A stretch of DNA of 64,000 bases from Trissonchulus latispiculum (lineage: Eukaryota > Nematoda > Enoplea > Enoplida > Ironidae). Position 1 is the stretch's first letter, and each line of letters starts with the position of its first letter. Positions 41,112 through 52,548 of the stretch are shown here, one piece after another. The position numbers and the translations under genes are program-made. The notes below the pieces were generated by a model. That model saw nothing but the letters and a program-made list of their open reading frames with translations. It searched no databases and had not been told where the DNA came from. Location: the NCBI GenBank assembly GCA_030248195.1, contig JASAND010012758.1, positions 1-64,000 on the forward strand, given 5' to 3'.

Positions 41112-44100
41112 ATGGCCGAGTTGTCGAAGACTTTTACTATTGAGAAATTCAATGGAGAGAATTATCCCATTTGGAAATTCCGGATGCAAATGCTACTGAC
41201 AGAAAAAGACCTCTGGGGTTTCATAGACGGTTCTGAAGTTTTACCGGAGGGGGCAACTGCTGCACAGTAGCGGGACTTTCGGAAGAGAACTGGAAAAGCT
41301 CTGGCAACATTGGTGTTGGGTTTACATGATTCCCAAATTTTTCTGGTGAAGTCCTCCGAGTCAGCCCGGGATGCCTGGGAAAGCTTAAGAAACCATTACG
41401 AAAGGAACACGTTGGTCAACAGACTCTTTTTACGTCGGAAGCTTTTCCGCATCGTGATGTCCGAAGGTCAAGATATGCTCATGCATATTAATCAGATCAA
41501 AGATCTAGCTGATCAGTTAGCCGCAATAGACGCAGCGGTGAGCGACGAGGATCTAGTGACAATACTGTTATCAAGTTTGCCTGATTCGTATGACAACTTG
41601 ATTACAGCATTGGATTCCAGAGAAGGTGACCTAACGCTGTCCTTTGTTCAAAGCCGACTGCTTCAAGAGGAAGCAAAGAGAAAAGACAGCAGAGAGCCCT
41701 CAAATAGTGCTGAAAAAGCATTGGCAACGAAACCGGGAAAGTTCGCCAAGAAAGGGAACTGCTATAATTGCAATAAACCGGGACATCATTCGTACGAGTG
41801 CAAGCTACCAAAGAGAAAGTTCGACTACCGCAAGCAAGGTCAACGGAAGAATTCAAAGAATGCAAGCGCAGCATGCAAGTCAAGTGACTCTTCGTCAGAC
41901 GAACTGCGTAGTGGGGCATTTGTGGTAACAGACTGCGAAAATAATGTCCTGGTCGCCAAAGGTGAAGCCTCCCCGTCATCGGAATGGTACATTGATTCAG
42001 GGGCTTCGCAACATATGACCTACATAAAAGATTGGCTGGACAACTATAAAGAGTTGCCAAACCCGGAAGATGTAACGCTGGGGGATGGACGGACGGTCCA
42101 CACGGTTGGTAAGGGAACTGTAACAATGACAATGGTGTTAAACTCTGGTGATAGAAACATTAAATTTGAAAATGTTTACTATGTGCCGAAGCTAACTCTC
42201 AACCTATTTTCCGTACGTGCAGTTACCAAGAAGGGGAAGACAGTAAAATTCACAAAAGAGTCCTGTTATATATCAGCCAAAGGTGAAACTATGGGTGAAG
42301 CTCGGTTGACTGGCAAGCTGTACAAGCTTTTATGCAGGTGCCCTCACGAGCTAGCCTGTGCGACCACAGTCGGGAATATAGATTTGTGGCACCAAAGACT
42401 AGGACACTTGAATGAGCAAAGCTTGAAGAAATTGGTGTCATAGCAGTTAGTCAAGGGATGTCCTGTAACAAGTGGGCAAACACTAAAGTTTTGCAGAAGC
42501 TGTGCTGCGGGAAAGCAACACCGTAACCCTTTCCCAAAAAGAAGTGAAACAGAAGTTTCTGAAGTTCTCGATCTGCTGCATTCGGACTTATGCGGCCCAA
42601 TGAAGAATGTTTCCATTGGGGGTTCAAAATACTTCCTTACTTTTGTTGATCAGAACTCTCATTTGGTCTACGTGTATTTTCTTACTCACAAAAGTCAGGT
42701 ATTTGAGAAGTTCAGAGATTTTGAGTCCGAAGTCACCAATCAGATGGGAAAGGGGATCAAATTGCTGCGTACAGATAACGGCACAGAATATACTTCGAGG
42801 GAGTTTGAAAACTACTGCAAAAGAAGGGGAATTCGACATGAATATACAGTACCAGGCTCTTCGCAACAAAAGGGAACCGCAGAAAGAATGAACAGAACAC
42901 TGGTAGAAAGTGCCAGGTGTATGCTAAGTCACGCGAAGTTACCCACAAAGTTTTGGGCAGAAGCAGTATCCACAGCAGCGTATTTAAAGAACAGGCTTCC
43001 CACAAAGGCTGTCAAAGGAATGACACCATTTGAAGCATTCTTTGGGAAAACGCCGAGCCTTGCGCACACCAGAATATTTGGTTGCATGGCTTATGCCCAC
43101 GTGCCGAAGGAAAAGCGTCACAAGTTTGGTTCAAAGTCAGTACTGTGTAAACTCGTTGGTTACAGCACCAGAGCAAAAGGATATCGTCTTTATCATCTGG
43201 CAGAAAAGAAAATCTTTGTAAGTAGGGATGTCATTTTCGACGAAGACGATACTTCCTCAAGAGATGATGTCACGCCCGAAATTGCTTTTGAAACAGATTC
43301 GGAAGGCTCAGGACGAAGCGAACCTCAGAATGCTGATGGTGAAGAAGAACAACAAACTCAAGATGAACAACCACCAGAACCTCAAGTAGATCCGTCAGTT
43401 GGGCAACGATGTTCGCGCCGTACCAGGCGTCCTCCCTTGGAACATGGGAAAATTGGTGATTTTTTGAGGAATGCAGCAAAGAAAACTGTACATTATGCCT
43501 GTCTGGGAGAAATAGAAGAACTAACTACGATCGCCGAAGCCTTAGAAAGTGAACATGCTAGGGAGTGGAGGCTTGCTGCTGATGAAGAAATGAATTCTTT
43601 GAAAGAAAATCAAACGTGGTCACTTGTGCCACTTCCTGAAGGAAGAATTCCAATAAAGTCCAAGTGGATTTTTAAAGTTAAATACAAGGTCGACGGATCT
43701 GTCGAAAGATACAAGGCCAGACTGGTTGCCAAGGGGTATTCTCAGCAGCACGGTATAGATTATGAAGAAACCTTTGCACCAGTGGTGAAGTTTCCATCAG
43801 TAAGAACCCTTCTCGCAATTGCTGTTCAGACAGGTTGCCACGTCCATCAGATGGACGTGACAACAGCTTTCCTCTATGGGACACTGGAGGAAGATATCTT
43901 CATGGAACAGCCGGAAGGATTCGCCGAAGAAGGTAAAGAAGATCTTGTGTGCAAGCTGCAAAGAAGTTTATATGGTTTGAAACAAGCACCGAGGTGTTGG
44001 AATACGACTATGGATTCTTACCTCTGCGAGAATGATTTCAAGAAAGCTGCGTCAGATTCATGCCTGAAGACTGTTGCAGGAAAAAGAATATTTGTCGCAC

Positions 44101-45077
44101 TCTATGTCGATGACTAGCTTATTGCGACTGAAGACGAAGCATTTTTGAAAGACACAAAAGAATGCCTGAAAAACCGCTTCAAAATGAAAGACATGGGGCC
44201 AATCCATTACTACCTTGGTGTTGAAATACTGTACGACAAAGAAGCCAAAGTTCTAAAGTTAAGCCAAAGGAGATACTTGCAGAAGCTGCTGGAAAGACAC
44301 AGCATGCAGGACTGCAAAGCTATCTCCGTCCCTCTTGATCCTTCGATGAAACTCAAGAAACTGGATCAGACTGAAAAGGGGTTAAGAGATCTGGCGAAGA
44401 AACAGTATCAGGGTGCGGTCGGGGGACTGTTGTATGCCGCACTTGCTACCCGCCCGGACATTGCGGCCGCGGTGGGAGTTGTGTGCCAATTCGCGTCCAA
44501 CCCTGACCACGACCATTGGGTTGCGGTCAAGCATATCCTTCGATATATCAAGGGGACTCTCCAATTTGGTTTGGTATATCAACTGTCTAAAGGCGGTATG
44601 GTTTTGGAAGGCTATTCCGATTCGGATTGGGCGGGGGATATGAACGATCGTAAATCAACAATGGGATATCTTTTCAAATTGGCCGGCAGTCCGATTAGTT
44701 GGATTAGCCGAAAACAACCAACTGTAGCTCTGTCCACGGCTGAGGCAGAGTATGTAGCTCTTAGCTTCGCCACCAGAGAGCTACTGTGGCTACGTCATCT
44801 GCTAAAAGAGCTTGGCTACGAACAAAGCGAGGCTACAACGATTTATGAAGATAACCAAAGCTGCATATCCATGCTCAAGAATCCAGTGCATCATGCCCGC
44901 ACAAAACACATAGAGACAAAACATCATTTTATCAGAGAGAAGGTAATCAGCAAAGAGATGACTGTAGCATACTGTCCTAGCAAAGAACAACAAGCTGACA
45001 TTTTTACGAAGTCGTTAACAAAAGCAAAGTTTGAACTCTTAAGATCTAAACTCGGGATCCGTAGCATAATCGGCTAG
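41112..45077 (+). CDS. copia gag-pol polyprotein, interrupted by three UAG codons
   Basis: One reading frame of 1321 codons with no frameshift but three TAGs (41268, 42441, 44115). Gag opens MAELSKTFTIEKFNGENYPI. A CCHC knuckle (CYNCNKPGHHSYEC) starts at residue 217. The protease motif DSGA starts at 295. The integrase has the HHCC region and three acidic residues (LLHSDLCGP, RTDNGTEYTS, KGTAERMNRT). RT has YVDD directly before the third TAG. RNase H includes YSDSDWAG and STAEAEYVAL, and the C-terminus contains QADIFTKSL. All expected domains are present and the element is young by LTR comparison. The final stop is also TAG. The three internal stops would block a full polyprotein unless read through. 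I consider point mutation the default explanation. First Met chosen because it starts the conserved gag N-terminus just after the primer site. Confidence 0.88.
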
Positions 45078-45084
45078 GTGGGAG

Positions 45085-45236
45085 TGTTAGTGTTAAACCA
45101 AGTTAGCCGATTATATTGTGAAGATTATCTTAAATTAGATCTGTCACTATGCTATGCAATAGTAAAAGTGGTGATATGTGGTGAGCTTCGTGAGTTGTTA
45201 AGAAGCTCGATATCAGTTAACTTTCCTGGCCCTACA
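45085..45236 (+). repeat. copia 3' LTR
   Basis: 152 bp, TG...CA ends, preceded by the polypurine tract. Confidence 0.92.
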
Positions 45237-45525
45237 GTTCTGGTCTCCCAGAAGCTACAGCTGAGCCTCCTCCTCCCCCTCCACCAGAGCCTCCCGGCCT
45301 CCCGGCCTCTCACACCTCCGCTTGAGCCTCCCAGCCTCTTTACACCACCGCCTCCGCCAGGCACTACGCCTGGTGCTGACCTATTACTACTAATGTGAAT
45401 GCAAGCGAAGTGAATGCACTCATTACAAGCTTTAGAATGATGTATATATCTCCTTTCAACTCTAAACATTTGTAATGTTAGAGTGTTTCACACACAGCAT
45501 AAAAAGACACAACCGCCTTAAGATT
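45237..45525 (+). other. CCTCC-rich flank of copia
   Basis: Proline-codon-rich CCTCC/CCGCC sequence (about 45260-45375), then AT-rich DNA. It could be the distal continuation of the sequence interrupted by copia. No gene recognised. Confidence 0.4.
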
Positions 45526-46978
45526 GCTTTCATAAATAAATGGCTTAAAGGTAGCTTAAACGGCTTAAATTAAACGACTTAGCTTAAATAGCTGAAAACC
45601 CCTTCTCATAAATAATCGGCTTAAACGGCTTAACTGAAGCCGTTTAAGCTAAGCAGTTTAAGGGGGGGGGTTACTAAAATCAACTTGCCCGGACTTTGTC
45701 CGATTGGCCTACTTTTTGGCGAAGATATAGAGCATGGGTGTGGTCAAAAAATATCGGGTACAGAGATCTTAGCTGCCTTACAGCCATGTGCAGCCGTCGC
45801 GTTTATGTGTTCGACCCCCCCATTTTTCGCAACTACCAACATAATTAATTAAAAATTTCTACTGACTGCTAGGCCCAAGCTTCAAAGTTGTCATTCGCCA
45901 ATATGATTTGGCACATATGCCCCTACCTGTAGAAAATACTAGATGTCTGTATCTTATCTGCATCTAAGGGAATTACTCTTCAAAGTTAAAGTTTCGGCAA
46001 AAATTTAAAAATTTTTGGCTAACGAAAGGAAAATTTTATTACTGGTGCGAGCTATAAGGCTGTAATTTGGCATAACAGGAGGCCCTATAGGAGTACTCAT
46101 TTGTGCTAAATGGCGAGAAATTCACCCGAGTGAAAAAATTTTTATGTCAACTTTAAATCTTTAATCTTTTCAGTCTGTCGAATCCTGTGTAGAGGGTTCT
46201 GCAGCCATAGAAGTCGCAAACCTTCACTAATCGAGTTGAACTCTTTAGTGGGGGTGTTTTCGACCTCGCTGAGTTCAAATATCTCAAAAAATTTTAATTT
46301 CAAAAATTAGATTTTTTTCGATTTCTGGGCTGCCATTCCCCAAAAAAGGTGTGTTTGGAAATTTTTGAAGATTAAAGTTGACATAAAAATTTTTTCACGC
46401 GGCAGAATTTCATGCCATTTGGCACAAATGAGTACTCCTATAGGGCCTCCTTTTATGCCAAATTACAGCCTTATAGCTCGTACCAGTAATAAAATTTTCC
46501 TTTCGTTAGCCAAAAATTTTTAAACTTTTGCCGAAACTTCAACTTTGAAGAGTAATTCCCTTAGATGCAGATAAGATACAGACATCTAGTAATTTCTGCA
46601 GGTAGGGACATATGTGCCAAATCATGTTGGCGAATGACAGCTTTGAAACTTGGGCCTAGCAGTCAGTAGAAATTTTTAATTAATTATGTTGGTAGTTGCG
46701 AAAAATGGGGGGTCGGGCACATAAATGCGACGGCTGCACACGGCTGGAAGGCAACTAAGATCTCAGTACCAGATATTTTTTGACCACACCCATACTCTAT
46801 ATCCTCGCCAAAAAGTAGGCCAATCGGACAAAGTCGGGGCAAACCTTTAGTAGCCCCCCCCCTGAAGCCAGTTTAAGCCGTTTAAGTCGATTATTTATGA
46901 AAAGGAATTTTTAAGCCATTTAAGTCTTTGAAGCTAAGCCGTTTAAGCTAAGCCGTTTAAGTTTTTTATGAAAAGGCC
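45526..46978. mobile_element. Fold-back element with CTTAAACGGCTTAA-repeat termini
   Basis: The two halves are extended inverted repeats: 45526-46150 pairs with about 46370-46978. The ends carry repeated CTTAAACGGCTTA words. Further in, both arms share TTTTGGCGAAGATATAGAG / its complement and TAGATGCAGATAAG-type sequence. The centre is about 46160-46360. Noncoding. Confidence 0.85.
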
Positions 46979-47720
46979 CTCAATGCCTAACACACCGGTT
47001 CCACCAACCTTTTATTAGAAATACAACAATTTGTAATGTTTTAACATCCCCAAATGCACCAAAATCCAGTTTTCTTCGTTATTTTGGATCCGGACCCGGA
47101 TTTGGACCCGCGGGTACCCGTACCCGGCGCCAACTCTGGACCAATGCAGTAAAACTTTTGTGTTGACCCGCCCCGCATCCCTTTCTGATTCTAGCTAAAA
47201 TCATTTCAATGCTGTCCTTTATTAGCTAACAAGCAACAAATATCATACCATAGTTTAAGCAAAAGTTTGCCGTTGAATCCAGCTCCCCATGGCAATTTTC
47301 GATATTATTTGCGTGATGGAAACTTGATAATTATTGCTTCCCCTTTTTATTTCTCCTGCAAATCCTGTACGTAGACAATCAGCGCTAAATTAATAGGGTA
47401 TATTGTTTTCACCAGTTGAATTAAGGACTGGCTGAAATGTTTCATTAAATAGACAGCTTAATGAAGTTCGTTAGATTTGTTAACTAATATTTCTGAGGCA
47501 GAGATTCTAGGAATTATTCTGAAGAGAACTGACTAACGATTATCAGCTCTAATGAAAAATAGAAATGAAATGATTAGATGTATAGCACCTTCGCACATCT
47601 CTATTTCAGTAAAGCTTCGAAAACAACCTTCATAACGGTTAGGGGAATTTCTAGACTTAATTAATCGATGTATTGATTAGTTGATTAATTGATTGATTGG
47701 TTGATTCTGTACGTATTTAG
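46979..47720. other. Spacer with possible hAT end remnant
   Basis: No gene. GGACCCGGATTTGGACCC and CGGGTACCCGTACCCGG near 47088-47130 resemble the subterminal words of the neighbouring hAT-type element and may be a truncated end. Confidence 0.4.
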
Positions 47721-49491
47721 TAGGCATGGGCACGGGTCCAAAAATTTGGACCCGGGTACCCGGTACTACCCGAAGCCCTATGTCGGGTAATTGCGACACT
47801 ACCCGGGTACCCGAGAAATTTTTAACCCACTTTTCGGATTTGCCATCTTGAAATTCAACTTTTGTCAGGGGTGTTTATTCACGTTGAGCTTAGATTTGAC
47901 ATATTTTTATTCCTAAGTTATTTCAAAGGAGTTTTAAAGACTTAAAATGGATTATAAGGACTTTCAATTAATTGTAGCGGTATCAGAAGCTGATGCTGAT
48001 ACAGACAACATTGGTTTTTATTTTATAACCGCGCTCAGACCAGCAATTTTCTGAGTTTCGTACCACCGTTGCGCTGTCCGTTTCCTCTAACCTTTAAATA
48101 TTAACAAATTTTAGAAAGCGTTTGGATTATAAGAGCAAATCCCCATGACAAAACTTAGCTAACTTCAACTGCTTGTCTCTGGAAATTGGAACAGCACAGA
48201 AGGCAGCAAACAAGCAAAAGCTGCACGAAGTACTAAGTTTTGCGTCGTTTTTATTCCTTTTGTGTACCTAATTTCTTAATGAAATAACGTAAAAATGAAA
48301 TGTCTTGGATAAAAAACTAAACTTTTTGTGATCGGATACTACACTTTACTGACAACAAATGTAAAATTTTAAAAACACTCGCTCAATAAATTGACTTATG
48401 TGTTGAGATTAGTGTTTACATTTTCCATTTAGATTAATTTTATAATTTTTTGCCTGAACACAATTGCTACTTTCCAATTTCCTTACCCTCTTATGTCCTT
48501 TTGCTTTTGGAGTGGCTTTAAAACGTAAAACTGATGAGAGATGCAAGTCCTTTAGAACTTTCATTAAACGTTTACAAAACATGTATTATTGTATTAAATA
48601 TTCCATGACATAAATTCATTTATTGTCATTACGATTTCACTGTATCTAAAGAAATTCAGAGTAACTATCTCCCTCAAGTTGGCTAAACTTTCTCAGTCAC
48701 TAAAGGCGTGCGCATACCAAAGAATCATCCAAAAGCTCATATACTAAAATTTGGTTAAATGAATGTTCACACAATCTGGGAGCATTTTCTTAGTTCAGAA
48801 TTCAGTTTAGAAACAGCTAAAGTTGGCAAACGTTAAAACCTAATGAGCGTTGGCCGTTAGTGAAGGAAGTTTTTCAACGTTGACAATATGGCATTAAAGA
48901 GACTCACTAAGCTTTCAAGATCATATCAGTCACTATTGACACCATCTAATGGTACCTAGTATTGTTACTTACAGTTTAGAGAACAACGCAGAGCTGTGGC
49001 AAAAGTCACTGATTTGATGCGAACAGTTTTGTTTGTATCTTGTGAATTTTAAGTTTTAATTAATTCACCGACTTCCGCATTATGACTGCTCCAACAGGAA
49101 TTTAAGGAAAGAAAAAGTTATTAGAGCAAGGTAAATTTAATATTATAAAGACAAATCTAAAAATAGAAAATTATAAAATGTTTGAAAACTACTAGGACTA
49201 ATTCCTCTTCCCATTATATACGTTTTTCTGTTATAGTATTTTTATAATAGTAAATTTCATAATAAACCGAAAAAATCTTCGGTGGTTACAAATTTTCTTA
49301 GCCAAAAATTTTCGGTGGTTAAAAATTTTCTGAGCCAAAAATTTCTCTCTGCTTGATCCAGATTAATCCGGTTTTATCCGTTTTTTCTGGTTTTAACTGG
49401 ATATCGGGTACCCGAAGCAGGACCCGGGTACCCGTAAATTTTCGGTTACCCAGGTACCCGACGGGTACCCGACTACCCGTGCCCATGCCTA
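47721..49491. mobile_element. Non-autonomous hAT-type element, 1771 bp
   Basis: Terminal inverted repeats TAGGCATGGGCACGGGT / ACCCGTGCCCATGCCTA are exact. They are flanked by a perfect 8-bp duplication, GTATTTAG, at 47713-47720 and 49492-49499. An 8-bp duplication and TAGGNATGGGC ends are hAT features. GGGTACCCG words cluster near both ends. The AT-rich interior encodes no transposase. Confidence 0.92.
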
Positions 49492-49499
49492 GTATTTAG

Positions 49500-50335
49500 C
49501 TAGTTAATTTTGTTCAAGCTAGAACTACAGATGCTACACAGACAATTCAATACTTACATAGATGAAAACTGCTTTATAAATACCCGGCCGATTTTCATGG
49601 TTTGGCGGTCGGAAAAGTTATTAGCTGAGGAACGGTATGCAAAGTACTAAACTAGCTAAATATGGATTTGCTTAGGTTAATTTGCAGTAAATTGAGCTTA
49701 ATTTTGACATTTCATAATCTCGGTTTCGCGCTACATAGAAGATGTTGAAATTTGGAAAGTTGCTTTGGCAGAGTGGGAGAGGAAAACAAGTATCCCCAGT
49801 GGCTGGATTAAGTATTGCCGAGGCAGATTTTTCCACTAGAAAGGTCTAACCTGACCGAAGTATCCAATCCCTGCTCACCTCAACTTCAAAGCAATAAATA
49901 ATGCAATAGTAGAGAGAGGCTGTCTAAAACCGGAAAAACCGAATTCGGTGTTGGGGGAACAACCCAACCCCCCAACCCTGATCGCTCGTAGGGTGCTCGT
50001 ATAGAAACAATGTCAAGATTAAGGCAAGTTTGGGTGAGAATAACATGGTGTGGCTGTCTTTGCGATATTGAGTAAATAAATGTTTATTTTTGTAATGTAT
50101 TTGCAACATATTTTCATTTATACAAGTATTTACTAAGTTTCTAATTGACTTGTTTTGGGCAGTCTGATTCTACTTTTCAGTAAATTCTGTTTTCAGCCAC
50201 CCCCCCCACCAGTTTGTGTTCTGGCTAGGGGCAGTGACAGCTCATTTTACAACTTCATCTGTGGAGGAGTTATTGCAGACCCTGAACAACTGCAATTGCA
50301 ATTATCCGAGGTGCTTTCCAAGGCTATCAGTACGT
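49500..50335. other. Noncoding spacer
   Basis: No gene or repeat recognised. Short frames at 49924-50109 (minus) and 50155-50427 (plus) have no domain support. Confidence 0.4.
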
Positions 50336-50876
50336 CGACGTGTGCATTCATTAGCGAGAATTGCTTTAGTGAGAATTGCTTTAGTGAGAAAATGCGCGTT
50401 CGTTATTTCAAAAATTGGCTTAAGTGAGAAAGTCCAAAATTCAAATTTTGCTTTAGAGAGAAATTGCTTTAGAGAGAATTGCTTCAGCGAGAATTGTTTA
50501 GAGAATTTGCTAAGCATCATAAACACGGCAATTTTCGATTTATTTATTTATTTTCGAAAATTATTTAGACAAGTTGACCGCTTGCAATTAGTAATAACCG
50601 AATAAATTATTTTTGTATGAAATACATGCTAAGTATTATTACCAATTTAATAGTATAATTTTGTAATTGTGTTTAAAATTGCAATAATGTGAATCAAAAC
50701 AAAAGTCAACAATATCAATTCGAAAAATTGATTATTGGATATGGAAAAGTTACCAAAAGAACGCGACAAAATCAGCCAGTTGCACAAAATTTGTTTAAAA
50801 TTTAACTAGAAAAATCCGATTGAAAGAGATACAGATTATATATATATATTATATATATATATTATTATATATACAT

Positions 50877-50921
<45 letters not shown>

Positions 50922-51230
50922 ATATATATATTTCAATAATTACTTAGTTCATCAATGCACATTGTATTCTATGCACATTGTATTCCATGAGATAGTGTGT
51001 ACATGTGTATGCTAGTTTAAATCTAATCCAAAACAAAGTTTGAATCTTAATCTTCATAGATTTCATAAGCGGAAGCTTTTCTCACTAAAGCAATTCTCTC
51101 TAAAGCAGTTTCTCACTAAAGCAAAACCACAAATTTGAGTTTTCTCGCTGAAGCAATTCTCACTAAAGCAATTCTCACTGAAGCAATTCTCGCTAAAGCA
51201 ATTCTCGCTAATGAATGTAAACCTACGTCG
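50336..51230. mobile_element. Fold-back MITE built of 15-bp GAGAATTGCTTTAGT repeats
   Basis: Both ends consist of an inverted GCATTCATTAGCGAG-type tip, followed by several tandem copies of GAGAATTGCTTTAGT (left, 50355-50510) or its complement (right, 51078-51212). The centre is AT-rich with a TA microsatellite at 50837-50932. No coding capacity. Confidence 0.85.
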
Positions 51231-52113
51231 ATTCCTTTGATGATGTAGCCTGTTAATACGTCATAAAATCGCTTGCAAATGGTATCATGAAATTGTTTGC
51301 TGCTGCTACATTGTCTATGAAGGCCGTTGTCTGCCAAATCGAACGGATTCTATCCTCGCTTTTTTACTTCATTAACGAAACCGAATGCGCAATTTGCACG
51401 AAGACTTGCCCCACAAGTCCACAATATAATCTCATATCAATGTCATGTCATTGGCAACATTAGCCACACACAAATAACCGAATTTGTAGATAATACTGCT
51501 CACTAATTGTTCAAGAAATTTCAAAGCCATTAGTTTATAGCAACAGCTGTAAAATCTAGCCCACCCAGGCATACGGTATCCATTTTTCCTGGGAGGGAGG
51601 GTTCTTTCTTGGGAGACTTTGTGCTGGGGAGAGGGGGACGGAAAGGGCTCAGAATTTATGTGAGATTGAGCTGACGGATTTCTGAGCAGATAATTTGGAA
51701 ACATTTTAGCCTGATGTGCTTAAATTAGTGTGGAAAGATAGGAGGAAAATTATTTTAATTTGTCTCCAGTTGGGAGTTGTGATTAGATTTAGGGGTTTGA
51801 ATCAAGAAAACTGCTTAATTACGGGTCTACCGCTGGCTACAAGGTTAGCCTTAATCCAAAACTGGTTAGAAGGGACTTATTTTCCTTGCAAATTGTGTTT
51901 AGAAGGCTCAAATGGAGACTAGTAAATCATCTCTTCCGAGCTGAGCTGAACTCTCCTATGGTCGCTCTGTGACCCCTTCCCCCCCCCTTCCCTGATTAGC
52001 CTACCTTTCTTCTCAACGTTTTTATCAGTTATTACAACCACTATTTGCTAGAGAATTAACTAATAAACCAGATATACGATGATCGCTCACTTGAAGCACA
52101 AAAGGTTACACTT
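51231..52113. other. Noncoding spacer
   Basis: No gene, RNA or clear repeat recognised. Confidence 0.4.
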
Positions 52114-52200
52114 TCAAATGGGAATCGAACCCAGACCGTTCCCTTTACTAGAATGAAGCAACATCGAGATTCGATGCTACCTATTAAGCCCACTCGAATA
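52114..52200 (-). repeat. tRNA-like sequence (SINE head or tRNA relic)
   Basis: The minus strand contains GGTTCGATTCC (complement of 52121-52131), a canonical B box. About 50 nt upstream is GGGCTTAATAGGTAGC, an A-box-like region. The spacing fits a tRNA-derived promoter, but stems are too degraded for a functional tRNA. Confidence 0.5.
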
Positions 52201-52485
52201 AAGACTGTTTCAATGTATTTTTGAGACATGCCGTCAAAGAAAATGTTACCTAAGGTTAGAATAATATTTAGGATTAAGATAAGTAATAAGAGTACTGAAT
52301 CGACCCCGTTATGAAGGACTCAATTGTGAGTTCGCGCTGATGGTCCTGGACCCCTGGGTTCTATCACGAGTTCACTTTAATTATTTTTGTTCCGGGTTTT
52401 GGCTTAAACATCTTTTATTGTTTATCTTATATCCCGTGTCTAGAAAGTTTTATATCAAAAACCAGCTGCGGAGAACTATCACTAT

Positions 52486-52548
52486 TGCACTGAACTAAGC
52501 AGTCGGCTAAAGCCGATCACTCCCAAAGTTAAGCTTGATCGGTCAAGA
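52486..52548 (+). repeat. Possible 5S rRNA-derived fragment
   Basis: CTGAACTAAGCAGTCGG and GATCACTCCCAAAGTTAAGC followed by GATCGG resemble the middle of animal 5S rRNA, including its internal A box (GAAGTTAAGC). The C-box region was not found. Could be a SINE3-type head or coincidence. Confidence 0.25.

Larger units (their letters stand above)
40867..45236 (+). mobile_element. Ty1/copia LTR retrotransposon, structurally complete
   Basis: Two 152-bp LTRs with one visible mismatch flank a primer-binding site, a single-frame gag-pol region and a short polypurine tract (AGGTGGGAG at 45076-45084). Domain order protease-integrase-RT-RNase H defines copia. The high LTR identity indicates recent insertion. 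The flanks GGTCC and GTTCT do not form a convincing 5-bp duplication, so inter-element recombination or flank mutation is possible. Confidence 0.93.

Noticed and set aside
41602..42132. Minus-strand 176-codon frame opposite copia gag-pol
   Set aside because: Antisense shadow of the gag-protease coding sequence.
41112..45077. Reassignment of UAG to sense in this organism
   Set aside because: The copia frame and the OTU frame both end at TAG where their domain architecture ends, and one TAG in the gag arms is clearly a mutated TGG. Mutation is more likely than a new code.
45078..45398. Open frame continuing through the copia 3' LTR as an extra protein
   Set aside because: It is LTR sequence, identical in the 5' LTR upstream of gag, and ends in CCTCC-rich flank.
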